The notes under the pieces are model-generated. The model saw only the letters and a program-made list of their open reading frames with translations, was not told the origin of the DNA and did no database searches. A stretch of 64,000 nt of DNA. Origin: Candidatus Parachristensenella avicola (GTDB taxonomy: Bacteria > Bacillota > Clostridia > Christensenellales > UMGS416). Each line of letters starts with the position of its first letter. Within the stretch, counting starts at the first letter, position 1. The stretch lies in assembly GCA_904420205.1 (NCBI GenBank), contig CAJFUN010000002.1:22524-86523 (forward strand), written 5' to 3'. Below, piece after piece: positions 7,347 through 16,006 of this stretch. The position numbers were made by a program, and so were the translations under genes.

Positions 7347-9950
7347 TTATAGGTTTTCCTGCTTTAGGGCGTCGATCAGGTTCCCCTTACGCGTCTTGGC
7401 AGCGGCGTATACCATGGTGACGCCTACGATGGCGAACACACCGGCTATGCATCCCAGCACGCTGACCCAGGGAACGGAAAAGGCAAAGCTGAAATTTTCC
7501 CGAAGCGCTTGATAGATCAAGACCAATACTGCCAAGGAAATCGGCAGCCCATAGGCCAGCGCCTTGATCCCGTAAAAAAGTGTCTCAAATCGGATCATCT
7601 TGCGGAATCCCCGTGGCGTCATTCCTACCGACTGGAGCATGGCAAACTCCCGCCTGCGTAGCGCTATAGAGGTTGAGATGGTGTTGAAGATATTCGCTAC
7701 TGCAATCGCGCAGATAAGGATGACAAAGCCATAGACGAACACCGAGAAAATGGTCGCCGCACTCTCGCTGGAGCGCCGGCTTTCCGCCATATTGTATACG
7801 TCCAGATGGGTATCCTGGTAGGGATTCTGATTGGCGATCTGGGTGAGCGCTTCCTCTACGGCCAGGTCGTCCTGGCAGGTGATATTGACCTCGATGTTGC
7901 GCCGCTTGTTTTCCTCCGTGCCGGGCAGTCCGTCATAGATCCGGTTAAGATTTTCCCAAGTCGTTATCAGCATCACCTGGTCGGGAAAATCTTCCTGCCT
8001 CCACTGATCCCCATACACCGTCTTATCCGCTATGGCCGCCACTGTGACCGGAATTTGCACTTCCTTCTCCAGTGTATCGCCGTAATGATACGTAAGGTTC
8101 AGCCTTTCCCCTACCGAGCAAGCCAATTGATCCATCTGCGTAAAGACATGTCCCTCCTTCAGCGTCAGTGCATTCACCAGCACAGCGCCTTCCTCTCCTG
8201 ATGCAAGGACAAGTTCCGGATCAAGGCCACATCCTTGGACGTATTGCTTAAAGTGGGTCTCGTCTAAGGCGATCAGGTTTACCGCCAGCGGATAGGCGCC
8301 ATTATCCATCGTCAAACGGCTGCGGGATTCCGGCGTCAATTGATCTGCTTGCGCCAGAAGGTATGCATAAAGCGTATCCGTTGCCCTGATGTCCTCCACG
8401 TTTGGCGTATCCATCACTTGCTTAAGCAGCGCCTCGTATTCTTCCCGCTCACTGCCCTGGATAGATACCATGATATCGTACGGGATTTCGCCCTGTGCCA
8501 AGCTGTAAGAATGGTTTAGGTAATAGGTAAAGCCCGACGCAGTCAGAAAAAGAACAACCGAAACGACCAAGGAAAAGAGCGTTGTCCGATAACGGTGACG
8601 ATTGCGCTTCATGTTCTTCAGGCCCAGCTCCGCCTCAAATCCGAAAATCTTCCGTGTAACCGACCAGGTATGCACTGACTTTGCTTTGAGGGTGACATCA
8701 GCTGATTGGCGAATGGCGTCGATCGGCGTAATCTGCGACGCGCGCTTGGCCGGCGCATAGGCGGAAAGGGCAATGGTCAACACAGATGCGGCTACGGCAG
8801 CCGCCATCTGCGGGAAGGAAACCACCAGCTTCAGCGGCTCCTCCACACCCATGGACTGCTGCACCAGCGGGCTGATGCAGGCAAAGGTGATGCCCATGCC
8901 TACCGTGCCCGCCAGCAATCCGATGGGGATAGAGATTACGCCCACTACAGTACCCTCAAAGAGCACGGACCGGCGCTTCTGCTGGCGCGTCGCGCCAATG
9001 CTGGCCAGCATGCCCAGCTGCCGGCTGCGTTCCGAAAGGGAGATGGAAAAGGCGTTGTAAATCAGCGAAACCGCTCCGATCATGATGATGCCGCCAACGA
9101 TACCCACGCAAGTTATCATCGTCCGCATCAGCTGCGGGTCGTTCATCACCCCGCTGAAGGTGAGCAGGCGGCTGTTTGTGCCGTAGCCCTCCAGCCCCAG
9201 CCTGTCAGCCATATCCTCTGCCCAAGCGTATAGTCCATTGTCCACCTGCTTAAGCGCTACCTTCGCGTTTACCGTCTCCCCCTCTAATGCCGCGGGATCC
9301 AAAAGTGCAAGCGCTTGATAACCGCCATACCAGTTCCGCTCCATGCCGCCGGGATCGATCACCCCCACCACCGTATAGGTTTCCTCCCGCAGAGGCATAA
9401 AGCGTTCATCCTCCTCATAGCCCGCTTGCCAAGGAAGCTCAAATTCCGACTGATCCTCTGCCTGACCAATCCGCTTGCCCAGGTTTAGCTTTAGGGTGTC
9501 GCCCAGTTCATACCGCACCTTGCCGATTAAAGCGAGCTTATCGCTGACAACAATCTCCCCTTCCTTTTGCGGCATCCGTCCTTCCACCAGCGTCACCGGC
9601 AGCTGCTCCAGCCCCTGAGCCGTATAGCGCTGCACATAAAGATAGGGCCGCTGTTCCGTAGCGATATCCGGGATCTGCGCAAAAAGGCCATCATGATAAA
9701 GGCTAATCTGGTCCACATTGCCATCGCTTAGCAGCGCATCCAAGCGATTGGCGGGCACCTGCTCGAACAGCACATGCCACAACCCGGTTTCCCGGATGGT
9801 ATTGCGCCGAAAAAGGTCCATAAAGGAGCCCGTAATCGTGGTAACCGCGGTGATCATTGCCACCGCGATGATCACGCCCACAATGGTTACCAATGTCCTC
9901 CGGCGGTTTTGTTTCATATGCTCCAGCGTAACGCGGTTGACGATGTTCAT
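7347..9950 (-). CDS. ABC transporter permease, double FtsX type
   Basis: An 867-residue membrane protein. One membrane segment at the N-terminus (about 19-42) leads into a large external domain. Three segments and an FtsX-like loop (SERSRQLGMLASIGATRQQ) lie at about 280-410. A fifth segment near 445 leads into a second external domain, followed by a second FtsX module with RRREFAMLQSVGMTPRGFRK. This is the layout of Firmicutes permeases that act with a MacB/LolD-like ATPase on peptides, bacitracin-like antibiotics or envelope lipids, working by mechanotransmission rather than classical import. ATGA overlap with the ATPase gene upstream. Cargo cannot be read from the sequence. Confidence 0.9.
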   Translation of the reverse strand: MNIVNRVTLEHMKQNRRRTLVTIVGVIIAVAMITAVTTITGSFMDLFRRNTIRETGLWHVLFEQVPANRLDALLSDGNVDQISLYHDGLFAQIPDIATEQRPYLYVQRYTAQGLEQLPVTLVEGRMPQKEGEIVVSDKLALIGKVRYELGDTLKLNLGKRIGQAEDQSEFELPWQAGYEEDERFMPLREETYTVVGVIDPGGMERNWYGGYQALALLDPAALEGETVNAKVALKQVDNGLYAWAEDMADRLGLEGYGTNSRLLTFSGVMNDPQLMRTMITCVGIVGGIIMIGAVSLIYNAFSISLSERSRQLGMLASIGATRQQKRRSVLFEGTVVGVISIPIGLLAGTVGMGITFACISPLVQQSMGVEEPLKLVVSFPQMAAAVAASVLTIALSAYAPAKRASQITPIDAIRQSADVTLKAKSVHTWSVTRKIFGFEAELGLKNMKRNRHRYRTTLFSLVVSVVLFLTASGFTYYLNHSYSLAQGEIPYDIMVSIQGSEREEYEALLKQVMDTPNVEDIRATDTLYAYLLAQADQLTPESRSRLTMDNGAYPLAVNLIALDETHFKQYVQGCGLDPELVLASGEEGAVLVNALTLKEGHVFTQMDQLACSVGERLNLTYHYGDTLEKEVQIPVTVAAIADKTVYGDQWRQEDFPDQVMLITTWENLNRIYDGLPGTEENKRRNIEVNITCQDDLAVEEALTQIANQNPYQDTHLDVYNMAESRRSSESAATIFSVFVYGFVILICAIAVANIFNTISTSIALRRREFAMLQSVGMTPRGFRKMIRFETLFYGIKALAYGLPISLAVLVLIYQALRENFSFAFSVPWVSVLGCIAGVFAIVGVTMVYAAAKTRKGNLIDALKQENL

Positions 9951-10630
9951 GGCCGAATCACCTCGTCCTTGGCAATGCGCCCGTCCTCAATGGCGATGAT
10001 CCGGTCGGCTTGCAGCGCAATGCGTTCGTCATGGGTGATAATCATCAGCGTCTGATGATAGCTTCGGTTGAACATTTTGAGCAGCTCAACGATTTCCTTG
10101 CTGTTTTTGCTATCCAGGTTACCGGTGGGTTCATCGGCCAGCACCAGCGCTGGATTCGAGATCAGCGCGCGGCCGATGGATACCCGCTGCTGCTGGCCGC
10201 CGGAAAGCTGGTTAGGCAGGTGATCCAATCGATCGGCCATATCCAGCTTTTCCACCAGTGTTTTCAGTTCGCCTTCCTCCACCTTGCGGCCGTCCAGCAG
10301 CAGCGGCAGCGTAATATTCTCCCGCACATTGAGTACAGGGATCAGATTATAGAATTGATAGATAAGGCCGATCTGCCGCCGCCGGAAAATGGCGAGCTGC
10401 GTCTCGTTTAGGCTGTAAATATCCGTCTGATCCACGAAAACCCGGCCCATGGTAGGCCGGTCAACGCCGCCTAAGATATGCAAAAGGGTCGATTTGCCGG
10501 ACCCCGAAGGGCCAATGATCGCCACAAATTCCCCTTTTTCTACGGAAAAGCTCACATTGTTCAGCGCCCGCACCATGGTTTCGTCCTTCCCATAAACCTT
10601 GGACAGGTTTTCTACGCGCAAAATTTCCAT
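9947..10630 (-). CDS. ABC transporter ATPase, MacB/LolD-like
   Basis: A 227-residue ATPase subunit. The Walker A is GPSGSGKST (40-48), the Q-loop is in [11 protein letters not shown], the signature is LSGGQQQR near 140, and the Walker B region is [13 protein letters not shown], whose last residues are typical of the MacB/LolD group. It powers the permease encoded just downstream, with which it overlaps by ATGA. AGGAGG lies eight bases before the start. The promoter and direct repeats at 10654-10685 suggest control by the two-component system encoded upstream. Confidence 0.93.
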   Translation of the reverse strand: MEILRVENLSKVYGKDETMVRALNNVSFSVEKGEFVAIIGPSGSGKSTLLHILGGVDRPTMGRVFVDQTDIYSLNETQLAIFRRRQIGLIYQFYNLIPVLNVRENITLPLLLDGRKVEEGELKTLVEKLDMADRLDHLPNQLSGGQQQRVSIGRALISNPALVLADEPTGNLDSKNSKEIVELLKMFNRSYHQTLMIITHDERIALQADRIIAIEDGRIAKDEVIRP

Positions 10631-10653
10631 TCCTTATACCTCCTGACGCTCCT

Positions 10654-10685
10654 ATCCTACCGTCGACGGGTGACGTTTCCGTGAC
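10654..10685 (-). promoter_or_regulatory. ABC transporter promoter with 11-bp-spaced direct repeats
   Basis: The minus strand reads GTCAC-N6-GTCAC: the repeats lie at 10681-10685 and 10670-10674, an 11-base period. They are followed by a -10 element TAGGAT at 10654-10659. The expected -35 position has no consensus match. OmpR/PhoB-type regulators bind direct repeats with this period and often replace a poor -35, so this looks like the target of the regulator at 11699-12394. Confidence 0.55.
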
Positions 10686-10707
10686 CTGATCATAACAATT
10701 CTGTCAT

Positions 10708-11709
10708 CTACACGATGCGCTTATAAAATTTCAGCGTAAAGGTCGTACCCTTTCCCCACTGGCTTTCTACCACAATATCGCCATTTTGGTGCTGCACGAT
10801 GGTCTTGGCCATGGCCAACCCAATGCCTACACTGTCCGCTTCCGCATTGCGTCCGCGGTAAAAGCGCTCGAAGATATGGGGCAGATCCTCACGCAGGATG
10901 CCGCTGCCTGTGTCGCGGATGATCAGCTCCGTATGCAATGGATTCTCTGCATACCGAATCTCCACATGTCCTCCCGGCGGCGTATGCTCCATGCAGTTCT
11001 TTAGAATATTGACCACGGCTTCTGTGGTCCAGGCCATATCGCCCATAAAGCTGGCTTCTTCCTCGCCTGAGCGGATCAGCGTAATCTGCCGCAGCTCCAT
11101 GGGAATCTCCAGGGGCGCCACGGCCTTTTCCACGAGTTCTGCTACCTGAACCGGCTCGGATCGGAAATCTACAGCGCCCGCATCAATCCGTGACAGCTTC
11201 AAAAGCGCGTTCATCAACCACTGGATCCGCTCCAGCTGCTGGTTCATCCGCGCAGTGAACTCCCTTCGTTTCTCTTCGTCCAAGTGGTGATCGCTGAGCA
11301 AATCGACCATCACGAACATGCTGGTCAACGGCGTTTTAAGCTGATGCGAAATATCCGATAGCGCATCTGCCAGATAGCGCTTGTCTTTTTTCAGCAGCTC
11401 GGATTGCTCTGTCAGCTTTAGCGCCAGCTTGTAAATTTCATTTTTCAGGATGGACAGCTCGCCTTCCCGATTATCCCGCAGCTCCAACCCGCGTTCCCCT
11501 GCGGCCACGGCTCTGAGATAGCGGCTTAGCAGCGCTATCTGCCGATAGCGCCTATGGGTGAAGGCGGCAAAAGCCGCCAGCATAAGGATGAAGCCTGCCA
11601 AAGCGATTAAGGCGGCCTGCCAGCTGATCCAGGCAATACCTGCGCACAGCGCCAGCGCCGCGCCTGACGCTATGAGCATGAACCGGCCGAATTCACCGTT
11701 ACGAATCAT
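10708..11709 (-). CDS. Sensor histidine kinase
   Basis: A 333-residue membrane kinase. Two closely spaced membrane segments (about 10-30 and 32-50) leave almost no external loop, a design seen in intramembrane-sensing kinases that work with a nearby ABC transporter. A HAMP-like linker follows, then the phosphorylated His122 in SDISHQLKTPLTS. The ATPase domain has an N-box (NILKNCMEHT), the G1 box (DTGSGI), the F-box (HIFERFYRG) and the G2 box (GIGLAMAK). It overlaps the response regulator gene by 11 bases, so the two are made together. The stimulus is probably an antimicrobial peptide or envelope stress, by analogy only. Confidence 0.93.
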   Translation of the reverse strand: MIRNGEFGRFMLIASGAALALCAGIAWISWQAALIALAGFILMLAAFAAFTHRRYRQIALLSRYLRAVAAGERGLELRDNREGELSILKNEIYKLALKLTEQSELLKKDKRYLADALSDISHQLKTPLTSMFVMVDLLSDHHLDEEKRREFTARMNQQLERIQWLMNALLKLSRIDAGAVDFRSEPVQVAELVEKAVAPLEIPMELRQITLIRSGEEEASFMGDMAWTTEAVVNILKNCMEHTPPGGHVEIRYAENPLHTELIIRDTGSGILREDLPHIFERFYRGRNAEADSVGIGLAMAKTIVQHQNGDIVVESQWGKGTTFTLKFYKRIV

Positions 11710-12394
11710 GCCCTTCTCCCATCCGATATCCCATCCCCCGCACGGTTTGAATCAGTTTGGGATTGGAAGGGTCATCTTCCAGCTTATCCCGCAGCCGCTT
11801 CATATACACGGTAAGCGTATTGTCGTTGACAAAATTACCCGCCACATCCCAGATACTCTCCAACAGCTGAGTACGTGTCATCACCTGGCCTGCGTTATGA
11901 ATCATCGTCAGCAGCAGCCGGTATTCCAGCGCCGTAAGCTCCACCGGCGTTTCGCCTTTATATACCTTGGCCTCCTGAAGGTTCACACGAATATGGCCGA
12001 TCTGAAAGGTGCTGCGGCTGCGCTCCTCTCGCCGATAGCGCCGCAGCACCGATTTGATTCGGCTTAGCAGCTCCCGCACGCGGAATGGCTTGGTGATATA
12101 GTCATCCGCGCCCATATCCAGCCCCATCACCACGCTGACTTCCTCGTCCCGTGCCGTCAGGAAGATAACCGGATAATCGCCCAACAGTTTGGCCCGTCCG
12201 CAGATATCATATCCAGAGCCATCCGGCAGCGATAGATCAAGCAGCAGTAGATCCGGCTTCTCTTCAGCGTCCAGCGCTCGCATGGCCGCCGACGTATTGT
12301 AACAAATCTCAACCCTATAGCCAGCTTCCTCCAGGGAATAGCCCAGGCCCAGGGCAATGGTGTGGTCATCCTCTACGACCAGGATTTTTTCCAT
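11699..12394 (-). CDS. OmpR/PhoB-family response regulator
   Basis: A 231-residue regulator. The receiver domain has the acidic pair in VVEDD at 8-10, the phospho-acceptor Asp53 (LLLDLSLPDG) and the conserved Lys in DYITKPF. A winged-helix DNA-binding domain fills the C-terminal hundred residues (VELTALEYRLLLTMI, DNTLTVYMKRLRDKL, TVRGMGYRM). ATG at 12394 has AAAGGAG upstream; the longer start at 12433 overlaps the promoter. It is partner of the kinase just downstream and probably activates the ABC transporter genes. Confidence 0.95.
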   Translation of the reverse strand: MEKILVVEDDHTIALGLGYSLEEAGYRVEICYNTSAAMRALDAEEKPDLLLLDLSLPDGSGYDICGRAKLLGDYPVIFLTARDEEVSVVMGLDMGADDYITKPFRVRELLSRIKSVLRRYRREERSRSTFQIGHIRVNLQEAKVYKGETPVELTALEYRLLLTMIHNAGQVMTRTQLLESIWDVAGNFVNDNTLTVYMKRLRDKLEDDPSNPKLIQTVRGMGYRMGEGHDS

Positions 12395-12433
12395 GTTTTT
12401 CTCCTTTGGAGTTTCTATGATCCGAATAATCAT

Positions 12434-12462
12434 ATCCTACCACGAAGCTCTTTGCATGACAA
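12434..12462 (-). promoter_or_regulatory. Promoter of the two-component genes
   Basis: Minus strand TTGTCA (12457-12462), 17 bases, TAGGAT (12434-12439). The -10 and its flank (GGTAGGATA) are the same as in the ABC transporter promoter, but here the -35 is good and the GTCAC repeats are absent. Confidence 0.6.
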
Positions 12463-12499
12463 ATCTATCGCCGAACCCCGTCGAAAGCTTGCCTCTTTA

Positions 12500-12508
12500 T
12501 GGTATACT
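12500..12508 (+). promoter_or_regulatory. Extended -10 promoter of the YccF gene
   Basis: TGG directly before TATACT makes an extended -10 element. I see no good -35. The start codon follows 30 bases later, after AAAGGAG. Confidence 0.5.
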
Positions 12509-12537
12509 AAAAGAAACGTCCCTGAAAGGAGATCATC

Positions 12538-12897
12538 ATGGGCTGTTTGGGCAATATCCTTTGGTTTGTGTTCGGCGGTTTTTGGCAGGGATTGTGCTGG
12601 TCGCTGGCCGGCGTGCTGTGGTGTATCACCATTATCGGCATTCCCATCGGCCGTCAGTGCTTCAAGTTCGCTAGCCTCTCCTTTATGCCCTTTGGTAAAG
12701 AAGTCGTGTACGGCGGTGGAGCCGCTTCCATCTTGATGAATATCCTGTGGCTTATCGTTACCGGCTTACCGATGGCCTTGGGATTGGCGCTTAATGGATT
12801 ACTCTTCTGCATCACCATTATCGGCATTCCCTTTGGGATGCAGTGCTTTAAGCTGGCTAAGCTGGCACTGATGCCTTTCGGCGCTTCCATCCAATAA
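12538..12897 (+). CDS. YccF-domain membrane protein
   Basis: A 119-residue membrane protein made of two similar halves. Each has a hydrophobic stretch, CITIIGIPIG or CITIIGIPFG, then QCFKFASLSFMPFG or QCFKLAKLALMPFG. This internal repeat is the hallmark of the YccF (DUF307) family of small inner-membrane proteins of unknown function. The start at 12538 has AAAGGAG seven bases upstream. It stands alone, with its own promoter and a shared terminator, between two minus-strand operons. Confidence 0.88.
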   Translation: MGCLGNILWFVFGGFWQGLCWSLAGVLWCITIIGIPIGRQCFKFASLSFMPFGKEVVYGGGAASILMNILWLIVTGLPMALGLALNGLLFCITIIGIPFGMQCFKLAKLALMPFGASIQ

Positions 12898-12926
12898 AAA
12901 AGATTTACCCGGGCAAAATCGGTTAT

Positions 12927-12965
12927 GAAAAATCGGCCTCTCTTTCATCGGGAGGCCGATTTTTC
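12927..12965. terminator. Bidirectional terminator between yccF-like and Fe-S genes
   Basis: A perfect 14-base-pair stem (GAAAAATCGGCCTC with its complement) around an 11-base loop, with A and T runs built into the arms, so it can serve both converging genes. Confidence 0.85.
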
Positions 12966-13016
12966 ATATCGTATCGTTTCTGCGCTGCTTCCTTTCATCA
13001 CAGAGCCGAGCAAAGG

Positions 13017-13604
13017 CTATGCTTTGTCCATCCGCTTTGTGTTTTTCGCTTTGCAAATCAGTTGGGTCATGGTGCCCATGGGGCAATACACACACCAGGA
13101 TCGCGGCTTAAATAAGAGCATCGTGAGCAAGCCTAATAGGGTGGAGGTAAGCATGACGCTGTAAAATCCAAAGGCAAACTGCGCAACCCAGGACGCTGCC
13201 ATATCTTGTGGGTATGCCCATTGCCAGGGAAGCTTCAAGCTCCACAAAAGCGTCACAACCGGCCGAAGCTGCTGGCTTCCCGCCCAAACCAGGTAAGTAC
13301 TCCACAGCATGCTGAAAAACATCGCTAAGAAAAAGAATAGAAAACCATACCGGAACCACCGGCTTTTCATCCAGCGAGGCACGTCGGCTTTGCGGGAGAA
13401 TCCAAGCTTCCCTCCGATCAAGGCAAGAAGCTGCCCCCGGCCGCAGTAGCGGTTACAGTAGGCTTTGGATCCTCCGACCGCCGCAATAATCAGCGGAATT
13501 AGGAAGCAGAGTAAGCCCAACCACGCAAAGAGAATGTGGAAAAATCCCAATAGAAGGTACACCAGTGATGCAATCCATAGAAAATCATACCATCGTTTTT
13601 TCAT
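13017..13604 (-). CDS. Membrane 4Fe-4S protein, NapH/Fer4_5-like
   Basis: A 195-residue membrane protein with about four membrane segments (near 8-25, 28-45, 86-105 and 150-172). Two short cysteine motifs face the cytoplasm, CNRYCGRGQ at about 53-61 and CVYCPMGT near the end. This resembles the NapH/NosR/RdxA-type membrane iron-sulfur proteins that pass electrons to or from quinols. Each motif shows only two or three cysteines, so the cluster ligands may be shared or the cluster unusual. It overlaps the ferredoxin gene by ATGA, and the two probably form one electron-transfer unit. The physiological partner is unknown. Confidence 0.75.
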   Translation of the reverse strand: MKKRWYDFLWIASLVYLLLGFFHILFAWLGLLCFLIPLIIAAVGGSKAYCNRYCGRGQLLALIGGKLGFSRKADVPRWMKSRWFRYGFLFFFLAMFFSMLWSTYLVWAGSQQLRPVVTLLWSLKLPWQWAYPQDMAASWVAQFAFGFYSVMLTSTLLGLLTMLLFKPRSWCVYCPMGTMTQLICKAKNTKRMDKA

Positions 13605-13804
13605 GCCTCCGCCTCCTTCATGACGATAGCCGTCGCAGGGCATTCCCGCTCGCACTTTCCGCATCCCACGCAGCGCTGTAGGTCTACTTCCGCCTGAATC
13701 CCCATTACCACACGGATAGCAGATCGAGGGCATATTTTTTCGCAACATCCGCACGCTACGCATTCCCTTTCCCTCACCCAAGCCTTTCGCCTGTTTCTTG
13801 CCAT
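13601..13804 (-). CDS. Ferredoxin, 2[4Fe-4S]
   Basis: A 67-residue small iron-sulfur protein with two complete cluster motifs, CVACGCCEKICP and CVGCGKCERECP, each CxxCxxCxxxCP. The basic start (MARNRRKAW) precedes the first motif. ATG at 13804 follows AGGAGG by ten bases. It is translationally coupled to the membrane Fe-S protein and likely carries electrons to or from it. Confidence 0.9.
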   Translation of the reverse strand: MARNRRKAWVRERECVACGCCEKICPRSAIRVVMGIQAEVDLQRCVGCGKCERECPATAIVMKEAEA

Positions 13805-13835
13805 GCAGCAAAAGCCTCCTTCAAAAGATGCGCCC

Positions 13836-13877
13836 ATTATACAAAAATGTTCGATACGAATACCGTGACCTTATCAC
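13836..13877 (-). promoter_or_regulatory. Promoter with inverted repeat before the ferredoxin operon
   Basis: On the minus strand a -10 TATAAT lies at 13836-13841 with no clear -35. An inverted repeat GTGA-N5-TCAC at 13865-13877 is centred about 41.5 bases before the expected transcription start, where Crp/Fnr-type activators bind. The half-sites resemble TGTGA/TCACA but the spacing is five, not six. Confidence 0.35.
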
Positions 13878-13900
13878 ACAAACAAGCGGCTTTCTGAAAC

Positions 13901-13937
13901 AAAAAGAACGGCGCCGCCTTTTTGGGGCTACGCCGTT
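13901..13937 (-). terminator. Terminator after hslU
   Basis: AACGGCG/CGCCGTT arms, read on the minus strand and followed by CTTTTTG, 38 bases beyond the hslU stop. Confidence 0.6.
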
Positions 13938-13974
13938 TTCCTTCATCCTTATGCCAGGATGGACATGATTGATT

Positions 13975-15348
13975 TTAAACTATATATCGTTTCAGATCTT
14001 TGCCGGCAATGGTGGGAGACAGGTGGGCATTGACGTATGCGGCGTCGATTGTCAGATCCACCATGGGGAAGTCGCCCCCCGCATTATAGGACACGTCTTC
14101 CAAAAGCGTTTCCAAGATGGTATGCAACCGCCGCGCGCCGATGTTTTCATCCAACTCATTGGCCATAGAGGCGTATTGAGCGATGGCGTCCAATGCGTCG
14201 TCGGTAAAGGTAATCCGCACGTGATCCACCTCCAGGAGCGCGGCGTACTGCTTGGTTACCGCGTTTTCCGGCTGGCTGAGGATGGCTTTGAAGTCAGCCT
14301 GGGTCAGGGAGTGCAGGTTCACGCGAATGGGGAACCGCCCTTGCAGCTCGGGGATGAGATCTTCCACCTTCGATACGTGGAAAGCGCCCGCCGCGATAAA
14401 CAGGATGTAGTCGGTCTTGATCGGACCATATTTGGTAGACACCGTAGACCCTTCCACCAGCGGAAGAATATCCCGCTGCACGCCCTCGCGGGATACGTCG
14501 GGCCCATTGGACGCGCCGGCTCCGGCTATCTTATCGATCTCATCGATAAAGATAATACCCTCTTTTTCCGCTCGTTCTACAGCCGTCGAATATACTTCGT
14601 CCATGTCGATAAGCTTTTGGCCCTCCTCCTGCTCCAGGATCTTGCGGGCTTCCTTTACCGTTACCCGCCGGATCTTCGTCTTTTTAGGCAGGATACCGCC
14701 CATCATGTCGTTCAGGTTTAGCTCCATGGTCATGCCGGGCATCAGTTCCTGCGGGGGACCGTTGTCCTCAATCTCCAGATCCACTAGGATCTCCTCCATA
14801 TATCCGGCCCGCAGGTTTTCGCGCACATCCTTACGGCGGTTGCGCATCTGCTCCTTTTCGGCCGGCGTGGGCTCTGGCTCGCTGCTTTTCTGCCCCGGCA
14901 GCAGGGCCAGCAGCGGATTCTGATTCTGCGGCGTAGGCTTCTTGCCGTTAGACAGGATCTCCACCAGACGGTTTTCCGCGGCCCGCGCCGCCTCCACCTT
15001 TACGCTTTCCAGCTTCTCCGCCTTAACCATGCGCACCGACGCTTCCACCAGGTCCCGGATCATCGATTCTACGTCACGCCCTACGTATCCAACCTCGGTG
15101 AATTTCGTCGCTTCTACCTTGACGAAAGGAGCGGACAGCAGTTTTGCCAACCTTCGGGCGATTTCTGTCTTACCTACGCCGGTGGGGCCCGCCATAATAA
15201 TGTTTTTAGGCGTGATCTCTTCCTGCATTTCCGCCGGAAGCTGGCTTCTGCGGTAACGGTTACGCAGGGCGATGGCCACGGCGCGCTTGGCTTCATCCTG
15301 CCCCACGATATACTTGTTCAGCGCCTCGACAATCTCTCTGGGCGTCAT
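13975..15348 (-). CDS. hslU: HslU, ATPase subunit of the HslUV protease
   Basis: A 457-residue AAA+ unfoldase that feeds proteins to the HslV peptidase chamber. It has the start [20 protein letters not shown], the Walker A GPTGVGKT at about 56-63, an inserted intermediate domain (about 110-235) with many charged residues, and the Walker [12 protein letters not shown]. It ends in DLKRYIV, the tail that inserts into HslV. I chose ATG 15348, one base after the hslV stop. A start at 15375 would add residues not found in the family. A terminator follows. Confidence 0.95.
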   Translation of the reverse strand: MTPREIVEALNKYIVGQDEAKRAVAIALRNRYRRSQLPAEMQEEITPKNIIMAGPTGVGKTEIARRLAKLLSAPFVKVEATKFTEVGYVGRDVESMIRDLVEASVRMVKAEKLESVKVEAARAAENRLVEILSNGKKPTPQNQNPLLALLPGQKSSEPEPTPAEKEQMRNRRKDVRENLRAGYMEEILVDLEIEDNGPPQELMPGMTMELNLNDMMGGILPKKTKIRRVTVKEARKILEQEEGQKLIDMDEVYSTAVERAEKEGIIFIDEIDKIAGAGASNGPDVSREGVQRDILPLVEGSTVSTKYGPIKTDYILFIAAGAFHVSKVEDLIPELQGRFPIRVNLHSLTQADFKAILSQPENAVTKQYAALLEVDHVRITFTDDALDAIAQYASMANELDENIGARRLHTILETLLEDVSYNAGGDFPMVDLTIDAAYVNAHLSPTIAGKDLKRYIV

Positions 15349-15349
15349 G

Positions 15350-15904
15350 TTATTGCTCAACCATCTCGCCTCCAATCTGCTCTACCACCACGTTGTGATT
15401 GGTGTATACGCAAATATCCGCCGCAATATGAATCGCCTTTTCTGCGATGACTTCCGCGGGCAAATCGGTATTTTCCATCAGGGCTCGGGCCGCGGCTAAG
15501 GCATAATTGCCGCCGGAGCCAATGGCCGTAACGCCACCGTCTGGGTCGATCACTTCGCCAGATCCGGCGATCACCAGCATCTCCTGCGCGTTAGCCACAA
15601 TCAGCAGCGCCTCCAGATTGCGCATTACTTTATCCCGCCGCCAATCCTGCGCCAGATCCACTGCCGCGCGGGTCAGGTTGCCTGCATGCTGCTCCAGTTT
15701 ATTTTCAAATTTGTCGCAAAGGGTAAAAGCATCGGCTACGGAGCCGGCAAATCCTACTGCCACCTCGCCATGATAAAGCCGGCGCACCTTCCGGGCCGTG
15801 GCCTTCATCACCACGCTCTCCCCCTGCGTTACCTGTCCGTCACCGGCAATGGCCGTCTTTCCATCGCGGCGCACCGCCACGATGGTCGTTCCGTCAAATC
15901 GCAT
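15350..15904 (-). CDS. hslV: HslV, peptidase subunit of the HslUV protease
   Basis: A 184-residue proteasome-like threonine peptidase. The sequence begins [16 protein letters not shown], so removal of five residues would expose the catalytic Thr in TTIVAVRR. The family's [18 protein letters not shown] and [14 protein letters not shown] stretches are all present. AGGAGG precedes the start. It is the first of the hslVU pair and, although preceded by a -10 element, may also be reached by read-through from trmFO. Confidence 0.96.
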   Translation of the reverse strand: MRFDGTTIVAVRRDGKTAIAGDGQVTQGESVVMKATARKVRRLYHGEVAVGFAGSVADAFTLCDKFENKLEQHAGNLTRAAVDLAQDWRRDKVMRNLEALLIVANAQEMLVIAGSGEVIDPDGGVTAIGSGGNYALAAARALMENTDLPAEVIAEKAIHIAADICVYTNHNVVVEQIGGEMVEQ

Positions 15905-15938
15905 CTGTTCCTCCTGTTTCTTTGGGTTATGATGTTTT

Positions 15939-15944
15939 ATTATA
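15939..15944 (-). promoter_or_regulatory. Possible -10 element before hslV
   Basis: TATAAT on the minus strand, 35 bases before the start. No matching -35 is seen at the right distance. Confidence 0.3.
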
Positions 15945-16006
15945 CAACCGTTTTATAGCGTATACATGAACAAAACGCTAAATCCGCCGTTTTTTCGTCT
16001 ACCAAC

